Notes under the pieces: generated by a model
Database searches by the model: none
Told to the model about the DNA's origin: nothing
Seen by the model: the letters and a program-made list of their open reading frames with translations, nothing else
From: Sanguinoderma infundibulare
Lineage: Eukaryota > Basidiomycota > Agaricomycetes > Polyporales > Polyporaceae
Assembly (NCBI GenBank): GCA_032821775.1
Contig: JAVLRN010000012.1
Location: forward strand, 992,001-1,056,000
Length of the DNA: 64,000 bases
Direction: 5' to 3'
Position numbers and translations under genes: made by a program
Shown here: piece after piece, positions 23,891 through 35,273 of the stretch
Layout: the number at the start of each line of letters is the position of its first letter
Numbering within the stretch: position 1 is the stretch's first letter

Positions 23891-25088
23891 ATGCGCCTCT
23901 CTAGCTTTGTCGGTTTCTTCGTCGGAACGCTCGCCCTTCTCCAGAATGTCGTCGCTTGTGCGTAATTCCTCCGCGTGCATGCGGATCCCTTTGGGACGCT
24001 GACTTGGCCCTGCCCTCGTTTCCTGCAATCTTCTTTCCTTCCAGCTCCTCCGGAATCGGACTCGGGAGAGCCAGTGGTCCTGGCGGTCGCTCAGTTCCCG
24101 GAAAGTAATGCCTTCGGTCGTACGTCCCAACTGTCTTCACCCCACTTTCCCCGTCACAACATCCGCTCTGTCTTCCTGCAGACGTTGTGAACGGCGAGCG
24201 GAACGCGCTCATTGTCACGATCGAGAGCAAGGAGGTCGACCGCAATGTTACGCTCAAGAACATCGCCGGGTCGCTCCACAACGCGCAGACAAATAAACTC
24301 GTCAAGAACGTGCGTGGACGCCATGACTTCTTGTTCTTTTGTGTGCTTACATGACATTCACGCTGTACAGTTCACGAAGGTGGATCTCCCCATCCCTCTC
24401 ATCGAAGGTGCTCCCCTCCAGCTCCCCTACGCGTTCTACAGCGAGTGAGTGATCCTCGTCGTGCGCCGTGTCAGTCCGTGTCCTAACAGGCCTGTCACTA
24501 GGTTCAAGGTATGAACTATTCCGTCATGGTGTCTGCTATTCATGTCATAAGGCGATGGTCATAGCCCGGCGAGTACAAGTTGAACATTTGGGTTGAGCAC
24601 GCCGCCGATGTAGGCTTCCTCCCGACCCCTCCCCATTGCCTTTCTGACAACCCTAGCAGGGCCAAACCTACCGTGTCACCGCGTACAACTCCATCGTTAC
24701 GGTCGTTGAACCCGAGTCTTCCATCTTCGACTTAAAGCTGTGGGTATCCTGCCGCTCCTCTGCTCTCAGCCACCCCCATTGATACGCATGTGTGCCTCTC
24801 AGCCTCGCAACCTACCTCATGGTCATCGGTCTTCTTGGTGGCGTGGGTTACTACACCTACATCACCCTCCTTCCTCAGCCCAAGAAGCGCAAGAGCGGGC
24901 CGAAGGTCTCCGCACCCATCAGCACTGTCACTGCTACCGGCGCTGGTGGCTACCAGGAGGAATGGATCCCCGAGCATCACCTCAAGAAGTCCAAGAAGTC
25001 CAAGGCTTCCGGCGTTGCAACCAGCGGCGACGAGACGAGTGGGATTGAGAGCGGCGCGGAGGGCAAGAGGCGAAAGGCTAAGAAGTAA
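23891..25088 (+). CDS. IRC22: TRAP-alpha (SSR1)-like ER membrane protein, Irc22 homologue
   Basis: Fungal homologue of the translocon-associated protein alpha subunit, an ER membrane protein beside Sec61. It has an N-terminal signal peptide (MRLSSFVGFFVGTLALLQ), a lumenal domain with AFGHVVNGERN, NIAGSLHNAQTNKLVKN and an acidic/aromatic YSEFKPGEYKLNIW segment, then one transmembrane helix (LLATYLMVIGLLGGVGYY) and a Lys-rich cytosolic tail ending in KRRKAKK. About 250 residues over at least seven exons. A striking 7-nt exon, 24502-24508 (GTTCAAG), is needed to join the GA of the upstream exon to CCCGGCGAG and produce E-F-K-P-G-E. Exon 2/3 joins through a GTACGT donor to make GHVV. Topology and motif order fit the family well. 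Confidence 0.85.
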
Positions 25089-25461
25089 CCTCTGTACTGC
25101 TCGCTGGGCATCTTGGGACTTGGCAAGCTATGTAGGGCTCGCTACCGTAGAGGACACGGACGCAAAAGTGGCACGGTGAACGCGTCGCGGCGTGCCATAA
25201 CTTTTGGTTGCGTTATACTTAATATATAATGTGCTCCTCCTTGCCGTGGAGGCCTTTCATGAGACTGTCGATGAATATACCTTCGTTGTCAGAATGCTCG
25301 CTGGGTTGGCTTGGTAGGTGACGTGTATGTAGAAGCATGTTCCAATCGCACCCATCAACTTGGAGCTTCCGAAGGAGCACGGGGGCTTGCATGGAGGACG
25401 TGATAGCTCAAGCAGCGAGACGCATGGAGAGGCAGTGGGGGATATAGAATTGCGTGCATAT

Positions 25462-25810
25462 CTATAGGTCGATGTTCTTGTAACCCTGAACCTACAAGAC
25501 GGAGAACGTCAACACGGCGCACTCGGCAGGACAGACGGTACTACGCACCCTGTTCTCCCTCAACATGTCGATATACCGCTCCCGGAGGTCCTTGCAGCTC
25601 TCTAGGTGGTTTACGCCCTCGATCTCGTAGCAGCGGTCGAGCTTGTCGCGGACGAGCTTCGCTTCCATGTTGCGGATCCAGGACTCGCGGATAGTTTGCT
25701 CGCGCGAGGCGAGGCGTGCTGTCACGTATTTCAGCCCGGATTCGCACGAATCGATGTCAGGATGGAGACACACCTTTGAATTCTGCCACACGGGCTTCGT
25801 CTATGGACAT
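25462..25810 (-). CDS. Mitochondrial complex I subunit NDUFB10 (12 kDa)
   Basis: A 78-residue accessory subunit of NADH:ubiquinone oxidoreductase. Three exons fit: 25810-25774, 25718-25549 and 25491-25462. The core is TIRESWIRNMEAKLVRDKL followed by DRCYEIEGVNHLESCKDL, which carries the two conserved Cys of a CHC-type helical hairpin, then a helix ending in VQGYKNIDL. The spliced start MSIDEARVAEFK is short and acidic with no cleavable presequence, as expected for intermembrane-space CHCH-like subunits. Its stop faces IRC22's stop across 373 bp. The family assignment rests on the RNMEAKL...CY...GVNH...C pattern. Confidence 0.85.
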
Positions 25811-26892
25811 GGCTGCGGACGTAAGGAGCGTAGTTGCGGAGGACGACCTGCAAGTCGGTGCAGCAAGCGTACAACGCCGGAGGTGGTCAAGCGCTCGGTG
25901 CGTCACGTGCACTCATTTGGGAGAGCAGCCTCTGGCAATTGAAGAGGTTTATTCTGGACGCTTTCTACGGGCCATCACTGGGCTATAAACCTCGGCAATG
26001 GCGTCCAATACACACCCGATGCCCCAGAAGGTGTATCCTTCCAAGGGGCTGATGAGGTGGACTTCGAATATTGTCAATGTCGCCTGCTAATATGCTTACC
26101 TCTCAGAGATGTTGCTGGCAGTCCAGGAAGCAACTGGCCAGAAGCTGATAACGAAGTGCCTGGCCCTGCGTCTGCCTAACATTGATCACAGTCCGCCTTT
26201 CCGCGGCAAGTATGTTTGTAAGCCATCCAGCCGTCTCTGAGACATCTAAGCTGACAACGTCGGGTGCCTTCGCAGTCTCGTCCTTACTTCGCCCAGCGAT
26301 CTCGGCCGCGTCAAGGGCGAGCGTTGACGTTGCTTATCGACCCAAGTCCATCAGCAAGACGTCTCGCCTCTGGGCGCTCTGCCCTGCTGTGTGCCAACTA
26401 GCAATAAGCGCGCATAGAGAGACAGAGGATCCGCCGGCGTTGCAAAGAATGGTGCACAGTGTGCCTCTCTCGGAGCCCGCCGCGTCGCTGACGGACGTCC
26501 GTCCACTCAGCAGACAGCACGGGGAGTGATGGTCGGCGCGGACGCTCCCACGAGAAGCCAGAGATACGCCAGTCTTCGTGATGGGACCTCCCGCGCGCCC
26601 GTTGGAGCTTCCAAATTCGCACAATCGCAACTCTTGATCCAGACGACAATGACAGGCTTGCCGTAAGAGAAGCGTGTGGTGCACGGCCGATGGCTGACCA
26701 CATGCCCCTGGACGGGAAGCTTGAGCGGCGGAAGGCTGTCATGGAACGTCCGACGGACGGGCGAGCAGAGGGGAGAAGAACTTTTAGAAGTCGCCCCATC
26801 CGCTGGCGAGTGGGTTCTGACTTCATTCAGCCCACCGCCAACTTTGCGGTCTTTCGCGCATTCCTCTCGCGGAAAGTTACGTTACACCATCG
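25811..26892. other. Intergenic region, NDUFB10 to the 7-TM gene
   Basis: About 1.1 kb. It contains an unremarkable open frame (26182-26529, plus, 115 codons) rich in Ser/Ala with no motif or splice context. It is more likely promoter DNA of both flanking divergent genes than a gene. Confidence 0.45.
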
Positions 26893-28236
26893 ATGGCGTT
26901 TTCAGCGGCTGAGGTGGGTCCTTCTAGTGGCTCGGGCGATCACTTTTAGGTGCTGATAGCTTTTTTTCTAGTCGAAGTTAGTGTCGATTTTTGTCCAGTC
27001 AATCCTGTATGGTGAGCCGATAGCCTCGGTATCCTGAACGCCTGATGTTCACTCGCTTGCAGGGATATACACGACACTCTTCTTCAACACGACCCATGCG
27101 CTGCTGCGGAGGCGGCCACAGGGTCTTCCCCTCCGGTCGGACATGCTCTGGGTTTCCTTGGTGATGTTCGTCGTAGCCACAATGGTGAGTCCACATCCGT
27201 CGCTAGATCCCGAATCGTCCTGAAGTCTATCCTGACGTCCTCCAGCACGTCGCCACCAACTTTTCGCGGATCATCTACGCGTTCATCGTCCACGCTGGCG
27301 ATGCCGGAGGCCCGGCCGCCTTCTTCAACCAGCTGTCGAACTTTACGCAGATGTTCGGGAGTACGCTGTACGTCATCCAGACACTTCTCGGAGACGCCAT
27401 GGTGGTACGTCAGGCTTCGTCCGCTGTGGAAGCAGTGCTTGATGTGGACGCGTTGCGATTTGGAAGCTGTATCGTTGCTACCTCGTCTGGGAGCGCAAGA
27501 TCTGGGTCATCGCGTTCCCTATCGTCCTGCTTCTCGGAAGCACCGGTGAGCCTCCTAGTGGCCTTTCGCCCTCATCGCGGACCTGACTTGTGTGTCTGTG
27601 TGTTCAGCGACTGGCATCGGCATCCTCTATTCGTTCGATAAGGTCGTTCCCCAGGCGTCCATTTTCGTCGTGCAGCTGGGGCAGTGGATCACCTCCTTCT
27701 TTTCGATGACGTTCGCCACAAACGTCATCTGCACCGGTGCGTCCTTCGCCCGTCAGTGTCCGATTTACCTTCGTCTGACGGACGTCCTCCAGCCCTCGTC
27801 GCGTATCGCATCTGGGTGATCAACCGCAGCAACCTGGCCTTCCGCCATCGCAAGCTCCGCCCCGTCATGGTCCTCATCGTCGAGTCCGGCGCGCTCTACT
27901 CCGCCACGCTCCTCGCGCTCCTCATCCTCTACAACGTCGACTCGTGGTTCCAGTACGTCGTCCTCGACGCCGTCTCCCCTATCGTCGTGAGTGCCCCCAT
28001 ATCCTTTGCGCGAGTAGACTTGAATCTGATGCTTACAATGTTCGTCGTCCTAGGGCATCGTCTTCTCCATCATCATGTTGCGCATCGCGACGGGCGTGTC
28101 CAACGAGGAGGGCGAGACGGCGCTCGTCGACGATGACCAAGACGCCGCCGCCGTCGCGACCGGAATCCAGCTCTCGCGCGTCTCCTCGCGAGCCGGGCGC
28201 AAGTCTGAGCCGTCGGAGGACGCCGTTGCCGTTTGA
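26893..28236 (+). CDS. Basidiomycete-type 7-TM membrane protein, copy 1
   Basis: Polytopic membrane protein with about seven hydrophobic segments of a family widespread in Agaricomycetes but of unknown function. The first exon is just MAFSAAE (26893-26913), followed by SKLVSIFVQSILYG, then GIYTTLFFNTTHAL. Later segments include DMLWVSLVMFVVATM, HVATNFSRIIYAFIVH, GGPAAFFNQLSNFTQMFGS, YRCYLVWERKIWVIAFP, a TM with ATGIGILYSFDKVVP, RIWVINRSN, and a final helix followed by a hydrophilic C-terminal tail (about 50 residues, Ser/Asp/Ala rich) ending in VAV. There are eight or more exons, all with short introns. It converges with copy 2 (28471-30049), with which it shares order of motifs and intron positions. 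A receptor or sensor role is possible; nothing in the sequence proves it. Confidence 0.8.
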
Positions 28237-28470
28237 CTTCTCTATCTGACGTATCCTCATGAAAAACGAAATCCGTCATGTCGTCGTTGTTGTTGTAGTA
28301 GAAGTGTACAAGCCGAATACGCGCAAGTTTACAATACATGCTATACAAAACGTCCGTGATGGGGGATCGTTGCAGCTCAAACGGCAGAAGGAGCACTGGC
28401 AGGTCCAAAGAACAGTTGCAAATCGTACAAGGCGTAGCAGAGGCGTGGCGGTATAATGAGGTCGTAGGTA

Positions 28471-30049
28471 TCAATCGAGCGAGGTGACAGGCGGAACGTC
28501 CCCTTTCTGCGACGGTGGGTGGACAGCATGAGCTTCCGGAACATGTACCTTGGAACTAGAGGCGGCCGCGCCACTCACTGAATGTCGTTTGTCAGATAGC
28601 AGCTCTTGACTGCGCGTCGAGCCTTCGCGGAAGGCCAGGTCCTGCAGCGACACCTCCGCGTCCGGCAGATCGGACGCGTGCGAGGGCGGCGCGAAGCGCA
28701 GCTGGATGCGCTGGAACGCGGACTTGCTCGTGATGCCGACCTGACGCCCGGGCCCGTCGCGTCCGGTGCCGGCGGTGCGGGAGACGAAGTCGGAGGTGTT
28801 GGTGTACGCAGAGGTGCCGTTGACGGACGTGATGCCGAGCCCGATGCGGACGATGATCATGGAGAAGACGAGGCCGACGATCGGCGAGATCTGTTCGGAC
28901 GTACGCCGTTGTCAGAACGAGGACGGGGAGCGCGAATGAAGCAGGGGGGACGTACCGCGTCGAGCAGGACGTACTGGAACCATGATCCGGTTTTGTAGAG
29001 GATGAGGAGCGCGAGGAGGGTGAAGGAGTAAACCATGCCCGACTCGAGCACGAGGAAGATGATTGGGCGGTAGCTGTGGTCCACAAACGTCATGATCGCC
29101 CGGTTCATGTGCCAGATCCGCAGTGCCACTAGCCCTAGAAACCAGGCACCTCTCAGCGGAGACTGGTTAGACAGGAGCGCATAGCGAGGCTCACCGGTGC
29201 AGATGATGTTCGTGGCCAGTGTCAAGGAAAAGAACGACACAATCCAATTCTGGAGCTCGTTCACGAATATCTCCGCCTCGGGCACGACTTTCGCGAAGGA
29301 GTACAAAATCCCGACACCGGATGCTGAGAAATGAACAGGTCAGCCATGCAAGCACTCAGCGGACGTTAGCAGAGAGTTGCACCTGTACTTCCGAGGAGGA
29401 GTATGAACGGTCCGATTACGACATACACGCTCCCCCAGACCAGATAACACCTGTATAGCTGTGAAGTCCATCGCGCGATTAGTCTTTTTCATGGCAAATA
29501 GCTGACAGACGTACTGCAACGCCGTCGCCAACGAGCGTCTGTGCAATGTAGATCGTGCTCCCGAATATCTGCGTGAATTCCGAGAGCTCATTGAAGAAGG
29601 CGGCGGGCCCGCCTGGAGCGTCCCTGTAGATTACGAATGCCTTGATTATGCGTGTATAGTTTATGCCGATGTGCTGCGTGGGCCGGAGATAACGGTTAGG
29701 TAATATTTCGCGCCGAACGACGTGGCGAGCACGAACCATGGTGGCCAAGACGAACATGACGATGGTTATCCAGAACATGGGGTCCTGCGAGGGCTGTCGC
29801 TGACGGCGCTTGGAGAGCAGGACCCATATTGTGAGAATGAAGACCACGGAGTATGCGCCTAGGAACCGGGCGGCATTCAGCACGTCGAGGACCGGCATCA
29901 GCTGTCAAGTGGGCTTGACCTACCGTATAGCAGGGTTTGGATGAATATTGAAACGAGTTTGGCCTGCAAGTTGGACACACGTCAGCCACAGCCGGTCAGG
30001 AGAGCACGTAAGACGACTAGTACTGTACCTCATCGGGGGGAAACGCCAT
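28471..30049 (-). CDS. Basidiomycete-type 7-TM membrane protein, copy 2
   Basis: Paralogue of the gene at 26893-28236, in tail-to-tail orientation with 234 bp between stops. The first exon reads MAFPPDE (start 30049). Matching blocks are DPMFWITIVMFVLATM, HIGINYTRIIKAFVIY, GGPAAFFNELSEFTQIFGS, YRCYLVWGSVYVVIGPF, ASGVGILYSFAKVVP, RIWHMNRAIMTF and SWFQYVLLDA, then ISPIVGLVFSMIIVRIGLG. The cytosolic tail is much longer than in copy 1 (about 100 residues) and rich in Ser, Arg and Pro, with possible phosphorylation sites. The shared GGPAAFFN block, CYLVW motif and W-F-Q-Y motif show clear common ancestry. Exon borders fall at equivalent places. Function is unknown. Confidence 0.8.
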
Positions 30050-30814
30050 AGCGCATTGGCGAGGCGGTGATAGGTGCAAGGCGACCGGGATCAAAATTCG
30101 GTAGGCGAGGCCTTAGGCGCAGTGTCTTATAGGTGCATGTGGCAGGACAGAACGGTCAGCCATTCAGCGGGCGGTGCCGATGTAAGTGCGCACGAAGTCC
30201 GAAGAGAACACATGTCTTTGGGCGGCGTCAGGACCGCCCCAGCCCAGCCTGTGCAGGCGATCAGCATGCCACCATGTCATCCCATGGGACAATTTGCTGC
30301 ACGGAGCGCCCTCACGCGCACCGCAATACCCACGCTGCGCACGTATGCCAGGAGAGTGTTCCGGTTATGAGTTGTTGCTATATGGTGAACCGAGTAAGAG
30401 GACAGAACGTCCTCCAGGTCACCAACGTGATCATCCTCCAAAGTCCAATTAGTTTCCACTCTCGTTGCAGCGGAGGCAGCATGTCAATGTCGCACGTCGC
30501 ACGTCCAGAATGCCAAGTGGCTTGAGATTCGGCTACGAATAGGGAGACATTGACCGTCCTGAGGTTGTCCTGGGGTGATACATTGTCGCGCCACGAAGCT
30601 GTTGGTCGTGATGGGATGATGAGGCCAAGTCCTTGAGGCCAAGTGCGAGCGAATCGGCCATCGCTCGCCGGCACCACCAGCGGAAGCATTAATGGGGTGC
30701 AATGAGGCCTTCTAGCCTCTCGGAAATGTCCGAAGGAACGTTCTGACATTGCGCCCACACGTAAGCTCGCTCCGCTTTCACAGTCCTCCTCTGCCACCAG
30801 TGCCCGACATATCG
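30050..30814. other. Divergent intergenic region, 7-TM copy 2 to aldo-keto reductase
   Basis: 765 bp between two divergent start codons. No coding or repeat structure was recognised; it presumably contains both promoters. Confidence 0.45.
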
Positions 30815-32178
30815 ATGGCCATAGTGAGCAGCGTCAAGTCTTTTCAGCTCAACACCGGGGCGACAATCCCCGCCGTGGGCCTTGGGTGTGTTTCCTCTCC
30901 GCGTTGCACACCGCCATGTCTGAATTCAACCTCCAGGTGCTTTATGGGTCCAACAGCAATCGGTGAGAGCCAAGATGTAACTGCCATGGTCAAGGCTGCA
31001 CTTGACTTGGGGTATCGCCACATTGACACGGTAGAAATGCAGTGCTCGTCAAAGGCTCGGCTTGAGGCTAATTCCAATATTGTGCGTTCCTACAGGCTGC
31101 AAATTACGGTGCGTCAAACCGGCCGGTCGTCGACCGTATGTTTCGGATCCAAGGCAACTTACTTCTCACAGGAAACGAGGTTTCCGTTGGTGCGGCCCTG
31201 AAGGAAACCGGCGTGCCTAGGAGCGACATCTTCCTGACGACAAAGCTCGAGTTCGTACCCCGCTCAAACCCCTGCCAGTGATATTGTACTGACTCACGCG
31301 AAGCCAGAAGGATCACCACAGGGTCAGGGATGCACTGAATACGAGTCTTGAGAAGCTCGGGGTGAGTTATCTCGACTTGTACTTGATGCACTGGCCTATG
31401 GCATACGACCAATCAGGTGCGTGATCGACCGGAAGAGATAGATTGCTGGGACTTACCAAGCTGTCGCAGGCAGAACGCTCCAGCCTGATGAACGCCCGAC
31501 ATTCGTGGAGACGTGGAAGGAGATGGAGATGCTTGTCGCTGAAGGTGTGTGACCACCACAACATTCCGGTTGCAGTATGCGGCTTCGCGCAGATTTCAGA
31601 CGATCGTCGTTATTAGGCACCGTCAAGGCCATCGGGGTCTCCAACTTCAGCGTGAAGACCCTGACAAAGCTGCTGGAGCATGCGGATACGGTTCCCGCGG
31701 TGAATCAGGTAGAACTCCACCCATCGCTTCCCCAGCACGAGCTGCTCGTCTTCTGCCGGGCGCGGGGGATCCTCCTCACAGCCTACTCGCCCGTCGGGAA
31801 ATTCAAGTTCGCCAACGATCCTGCGATAACGGCCATCGCGGAGGGCCACCATGCAGGGCCCGCGCAGGTGCTGTTAAGCTGGGGTGTACAACGGGGCACT
31901 GTGGTCATTCCAAAGACAGTGCATGCTACACGGCTGCAAGAGAACTTGCAGGTGAGAGACATGGACGATATATTGCATAGTTGCTTGTTCACCTTGGACA
32001 TGGCCAGCTCGTGGACCTCTCCGAAGCAGATATGGCAGCGTTAGATGGATTCCACACAAAGCCCGGAATGCACCGAAGTGTCTGCGGCTTCCACTCGGCG
32101 GACCTGGGAGGGTCATGTTGGGGTTGGACGTATGAGCAACTCGGCTGGCAGATGACCATAGGCGGCGTTCATCTGTAA
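30815..32178 (+). CDS. Aldo-keto reductase (AKR family)
   Basis: NAD(P)H-dependent carbonyl reductase with a TIM-barrel fold. Starting at 30815 (MAIVSSVKSFQLNTG), the spliced protein carries all four catalytic residues: Asp in LGYRHIDTAANYGNE, Tyr in the same block, Lys in IFLTTKL, and His in LYLMHWPMAY. The strand 7-8 region shows KAIGVSNFSVKTL, VNQVELHPSLPQ, LTAYSPVGK and the cofactor-binding VVIPKTVHATRLQENLQ with a small deviation. Six or seven exons; length about 330 residues. The C-terminal extension after LVDLSEADMAALDGF is rich in Gly and Trp (HSADLGGSCWGWTYEQLG), typical of fungal GCY1-like members. The substrate is unknown. The gene ends 161 bp before IGPS on the same strand. Confidence 0.85.
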
Positions 32179-32339
32179 ATATCTACATCAGCGGCTGGAT
32201 CGATGGGTACTTTTAGGATATGACTCAGACAAGCCCCATATATCGTCGGAGACGGACGCACCACTTGAGGCCATCTAAGTACTATCGCGGGCTGACCGCG
32301 CTTGACAAGCCTACATCGCCTCTCTCATAAACCATCATC

Positions 32340-33212
32340 ATGTCTGCCAAAGGCGACGCCACAAAGCCCCCGACCATCCTCGAAAAGATCTACGCACAAC
32401 GCCAGAGGGATGTAGATGCAGCGAAGGCGACCCCAGGCACACGCCCGGAGGAGATCGACGCGTACCTGCAGATGGGGCTCGCCCCGCCCCTCATCCCCTT
32501 CGTCCAGCGGCTCAAGACGAACCCCTCCACGTCGACCGCGAGCCCCTCCCTCAGCCTGATGGCCGAGATCAAGCGCGCCTCGCCCTCCAAAGGCGATATT
32601 GCGCTGGACGTCAACCCCGCCCGCCAGGCCCTCCTCTACGCGCAGGCGGGGGCGTCCGTCATCTCGGTCCTCACCGAGCCGACCTGGTTCAAAGGCTCCC
32701 TCCTCGACATGCGCCTCGTCCGGCAGGCGATCGACGCGCTCGGGCTCGCGCGCCCGGCCGTCCTCCGCAAGGAGTTCGTCTTCGCCGAGTACCAGATCGC
32801 GGAGGCGCGCCTGCACGGGGCGGACACGGTGCTGCTCATCGTCGCGATGCTCGAGCAGGCGCAGCTCGCGCGGCTGTACGCGTACGCGGTCGGGCTGGGG
32901 ATGGAGCCGCTGGTGGAGGTGAACAACGCGCGGGAGATGGCGCGCGCGCTCGAGCTGGGGGCGAAGGTCGTCGGGGTCAACAACCGGAACCTGCACGACT
33001 TCAGCGTAGACATGGGCACGACGAGCGGGCTGGTGGACATGGTGCGCGAGCGGGACGTGGTGCTGTGCGCGCTGAGCGGGATCCAGGGCCCGGAGGACGT
33101 GCGGACGTACAAGGAGCAGGGCGTGAACGCGGTCTTGGTCGGGGAGAGCCTGATGCGCGCGAAGGATACGACGGTGTTCATCAGGGAGCTGCTGGCGTGG
33201 CCGGACGCTTGA
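32340..33212 (+). CDS. Free-standing indole-3-glycerol-phosphate synthase
   Basis: Intronless 290-residue TIM barrel that closes carboxyphenylamino-deoxyribulose phosphate to indole glycerol phosphate (tryptophan pathway). Catalytic and binding motifs are all visible: [15 protein letters not shown] (two Lys), [11 protein letters not shown] (Glu), [11 protein letters not shown] (Lys), EPLVEVNN (Glu), [10 protein letters not shown] (Asn) and [10 protein letters not shown] with GESLMRA phosphate binding. The N-terminus [22 protein letters not shown] closely resembles the IGPS part of fungal trifunctional TrpC/TRP1, but no glutamine amidotransferase lies upstream and no phosphoribosylanthranilate isomerase downstream: the frame has its own ATG and stops at WPDA. 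It is unusually GC-rich and intron-free beside intron-rich neighbours. Either a retro-copied or split-off domain, or a paralogue serving another indole route. Confidence 0.92.
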   Translation: MSAKGDATKPPTILEKIYAQRQRDVDAAKATPGTRPEEIDAYLQMGLAPPLIPFVQRLKTNPSTSTASPSLSLMAEIKRASPSKGDIALDVNPARQALLYAQAGASVISVLTEPTWFKGSLLDMRLVRQAIDALGLARPAVLRKEFVFAEYQIAEARLHGADTVLLIVAMLEQAQLARLYAYAVGLGMEPLVEVNNAREMARALELGAKVVGVNNRNLHDFSVDMGTTSGLVDMVRERDVVLCALSGIQGPEDVRTYKEQGVNAVLVGESLMRAKDTTVFIRELLAWPDA

Positions 33213-33838
33213 GCATGCGCGGAGGACGATTCAGCGTACCCTCGACGCAGAGCAAAAGGATGGAGGGGAGGAAGGAGAATAGGAGCAGTGGACCCAAAGT
33301 AAAGATGCAATCTCGCCTGTGTAACAGTGTCACATTTGGGCGTAGCGTTTCCGCAAAGCTCAACTGGTTGCAAGTCCTTTCCATGCATTGCTCATCCACG
33401 CCAGCCCGTCAAGCCTCCCATAACACTAATATTCGTCGTTTTTGTGGCAAGCTTGGGTTCGTGAACGTTAGGTGAACGCCTCCACCGCTGCGTGGCCAGT
33501 GTTGTCAGTTCTAGCGCTCGCATGAGCCTTTGACTTTCATCCACCATCTTCATTTCCGCGGACCCGGAGACGGCTGCCTGATTCCAGGAATTGCTCACTC
33601 AAGTACTCAGGCGGCCAGTCTCGAGGCTCGATGGAGAGGTCAAGAACAACAAACACGTGAAAGTCGCTTCAACCAGAGGCCGGTCAGGGCCGCCTGGCTC
33701 ACCCACCCCTCGGCGACCTCCCCGACATCCATGACAAACCGTTCTTCAAGGGCCTCAGTGCTTTCCTCAGTGCGGTGGGCACGCGAACGTAAAAAATAGT
33801 CCAACACCACGACTTCCAGAGAACACGGCACAACCAGC
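33213..33838. other. Intergenic region, IGPS to enoyl-CoA hydratase
   Basis: 626 bp with no recognised gene. In particular there is no PRAI-like coding sequence after the IGPS stop. Confidence 0.5.
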
Positions 33839-35273
33839 ATGTCCTACCCGGTCAGCTTTCCATCCAACAACCCCCTCGTTACCGTCACCCATCGTACGTG
33901 CTTAGTTCCCCGCTCTCCCGTCAAAGAAGCGTGACTGACATGCGTTCTTGCAGCGTCGGCCACGGTATGGGTGATAGAGATGCACAACGGCGCCGACAAC
34001 CGTCTCACGGACGTCTTCCTCACCCAAGCGTTCAAGCCTGCGCTGGATGCGGTCGAGCGACACTGGCGCGAGAATTGGCGAGCGGGCGTCGCGAAGAAGG
34101 ACGAGAAGCTCACCCATGGGGTGGTGGTCCTCGTCGGGAACAGGAACCAGGACAAGTTCTTCAGCAATGGTGCGACCATCTCTTTCGTTTTGTCTCTCTC
34201 TCCCAGGGCTGTCAGACCGCTGGGACGGATAGCTAATGCGGTCGTTGGCGTCATTTATCCGGGCCAGGTCTAGACTGGGAGGGCGCAAACAAGGATCCAG
34301 CCTTCAAGACGAACTTCTTCCCAGGTGAGTGTTCGCCGTGCTGTCTCCGATGACCCCAGGTCGCATACGCTTCTCGCTTACGCGACTCTGTTCGGCATAT
34401 CACACGTTTAGTGATCTTCAACCCCGCCATTCATCGCCTCGTCACTTTCCCTAGTGAGCCGCCCCGGATCTCGTGCAGTTCCCATCTAACTACGATCCCC
34501 TTGCAGTTCCCGTTATCGCGGCCCTCAATGGCCATTGTTTCGCCGGTGGCATGGCCCTCGCCATGGCTTGCGATTACCGTGTCATGATAGACGGTAGCAA
34601 GCGCAACGCGTGGATGTGCATGAACGAGGTGCGCACTGTGACCTGGCGATGCAGCAAGCAGAGCATTGGCGTGTCGCTAACAGGCGTGCGCGCCGTGACC
34701 GTTCAATAGATTCACTTCGGAGCTCAGATTCCCCTGTCGCTCATGGCAGTTCTGCGCGCCAAGGCGTCGAACGCGCAGGTCGTGCGCAAGATCGTTCTTG
34801 AGGGACACCGTTTCAACCCGAAGGAAGCGCTCGAGTCGGGGCTCGTGGATTACGTTGCCGGAGAGAACACTGAGGGCGTGTTGTCCGCCGCCCAAGCAGT
34901 CGCGGAGAAAGCGGCCCCGATTGCAAAGAGCGGAGCATGGGGCGTGAACAAGGTTTGTGCAGTTCGTTCTGTGTCCAAGCAGCATTGCATCCGTGCGGCT
35001 GCCTCGGTGGTCCGACCGCACATGGCTGTCCCTTGTGCGACACGAGAGTTGGTTGCGCGGGCCAACTTCACTGGCTGCTGCCGTTCCTCGATATGATGTG
35101 GGATCTCAACAACTGCTTGCGGGTTTCGTCGATGTGGCGTTGCTGATGCTGACACCGGTTCGCTGTGATTATTGCAGCGCGAACTTTACAGGGAAGTTAT
35201 AGAAGCACTGGCGCGAGATGTTCAGGTGTTGGATGTGGTCGCTGATGATGCAGCGGCGAAGGCGCGGTTGTGA
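33839..35273 (+). CDS. Enoyl-CoA hydratase/isomerase with a PTS1-like end
   Basis: Crotonase-fold enzyme of fatty acid beta-oxidation, probably a delta3,delta2-enoyl-CoA isomerase or hydratase relative. The start at 33839 gives MSYPVSFPSNNPLVTVTH; a following exon begins PSATVWVIEMHNGADNRLT. Oxyanion-hole elements are GVVVLVGNRNQDKFFSNG and VIAALNGHCFAGGMALAMACDYR. Further on are IHFGAQIPLSLMAVLRAK and a helix KIVLEGHRFNPKEALESGLVDYV. At least seven short-intron exons; about 280 residues. The last three residues are A-R-L, matching the peroxisomal PTS1 consensus, so peroxisomal location is likely. The Glu pair typical of true hydratases is not obvious, which favours isomerase or another acyl-CoA activity. 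Confidence 0.8.

Noticed and set aside
32325..32996. 223-codon minus-strand open frame
   Set aside because: Antisense shadow of the IGPS gene, low-complexity (Arg/Asp/Gly).
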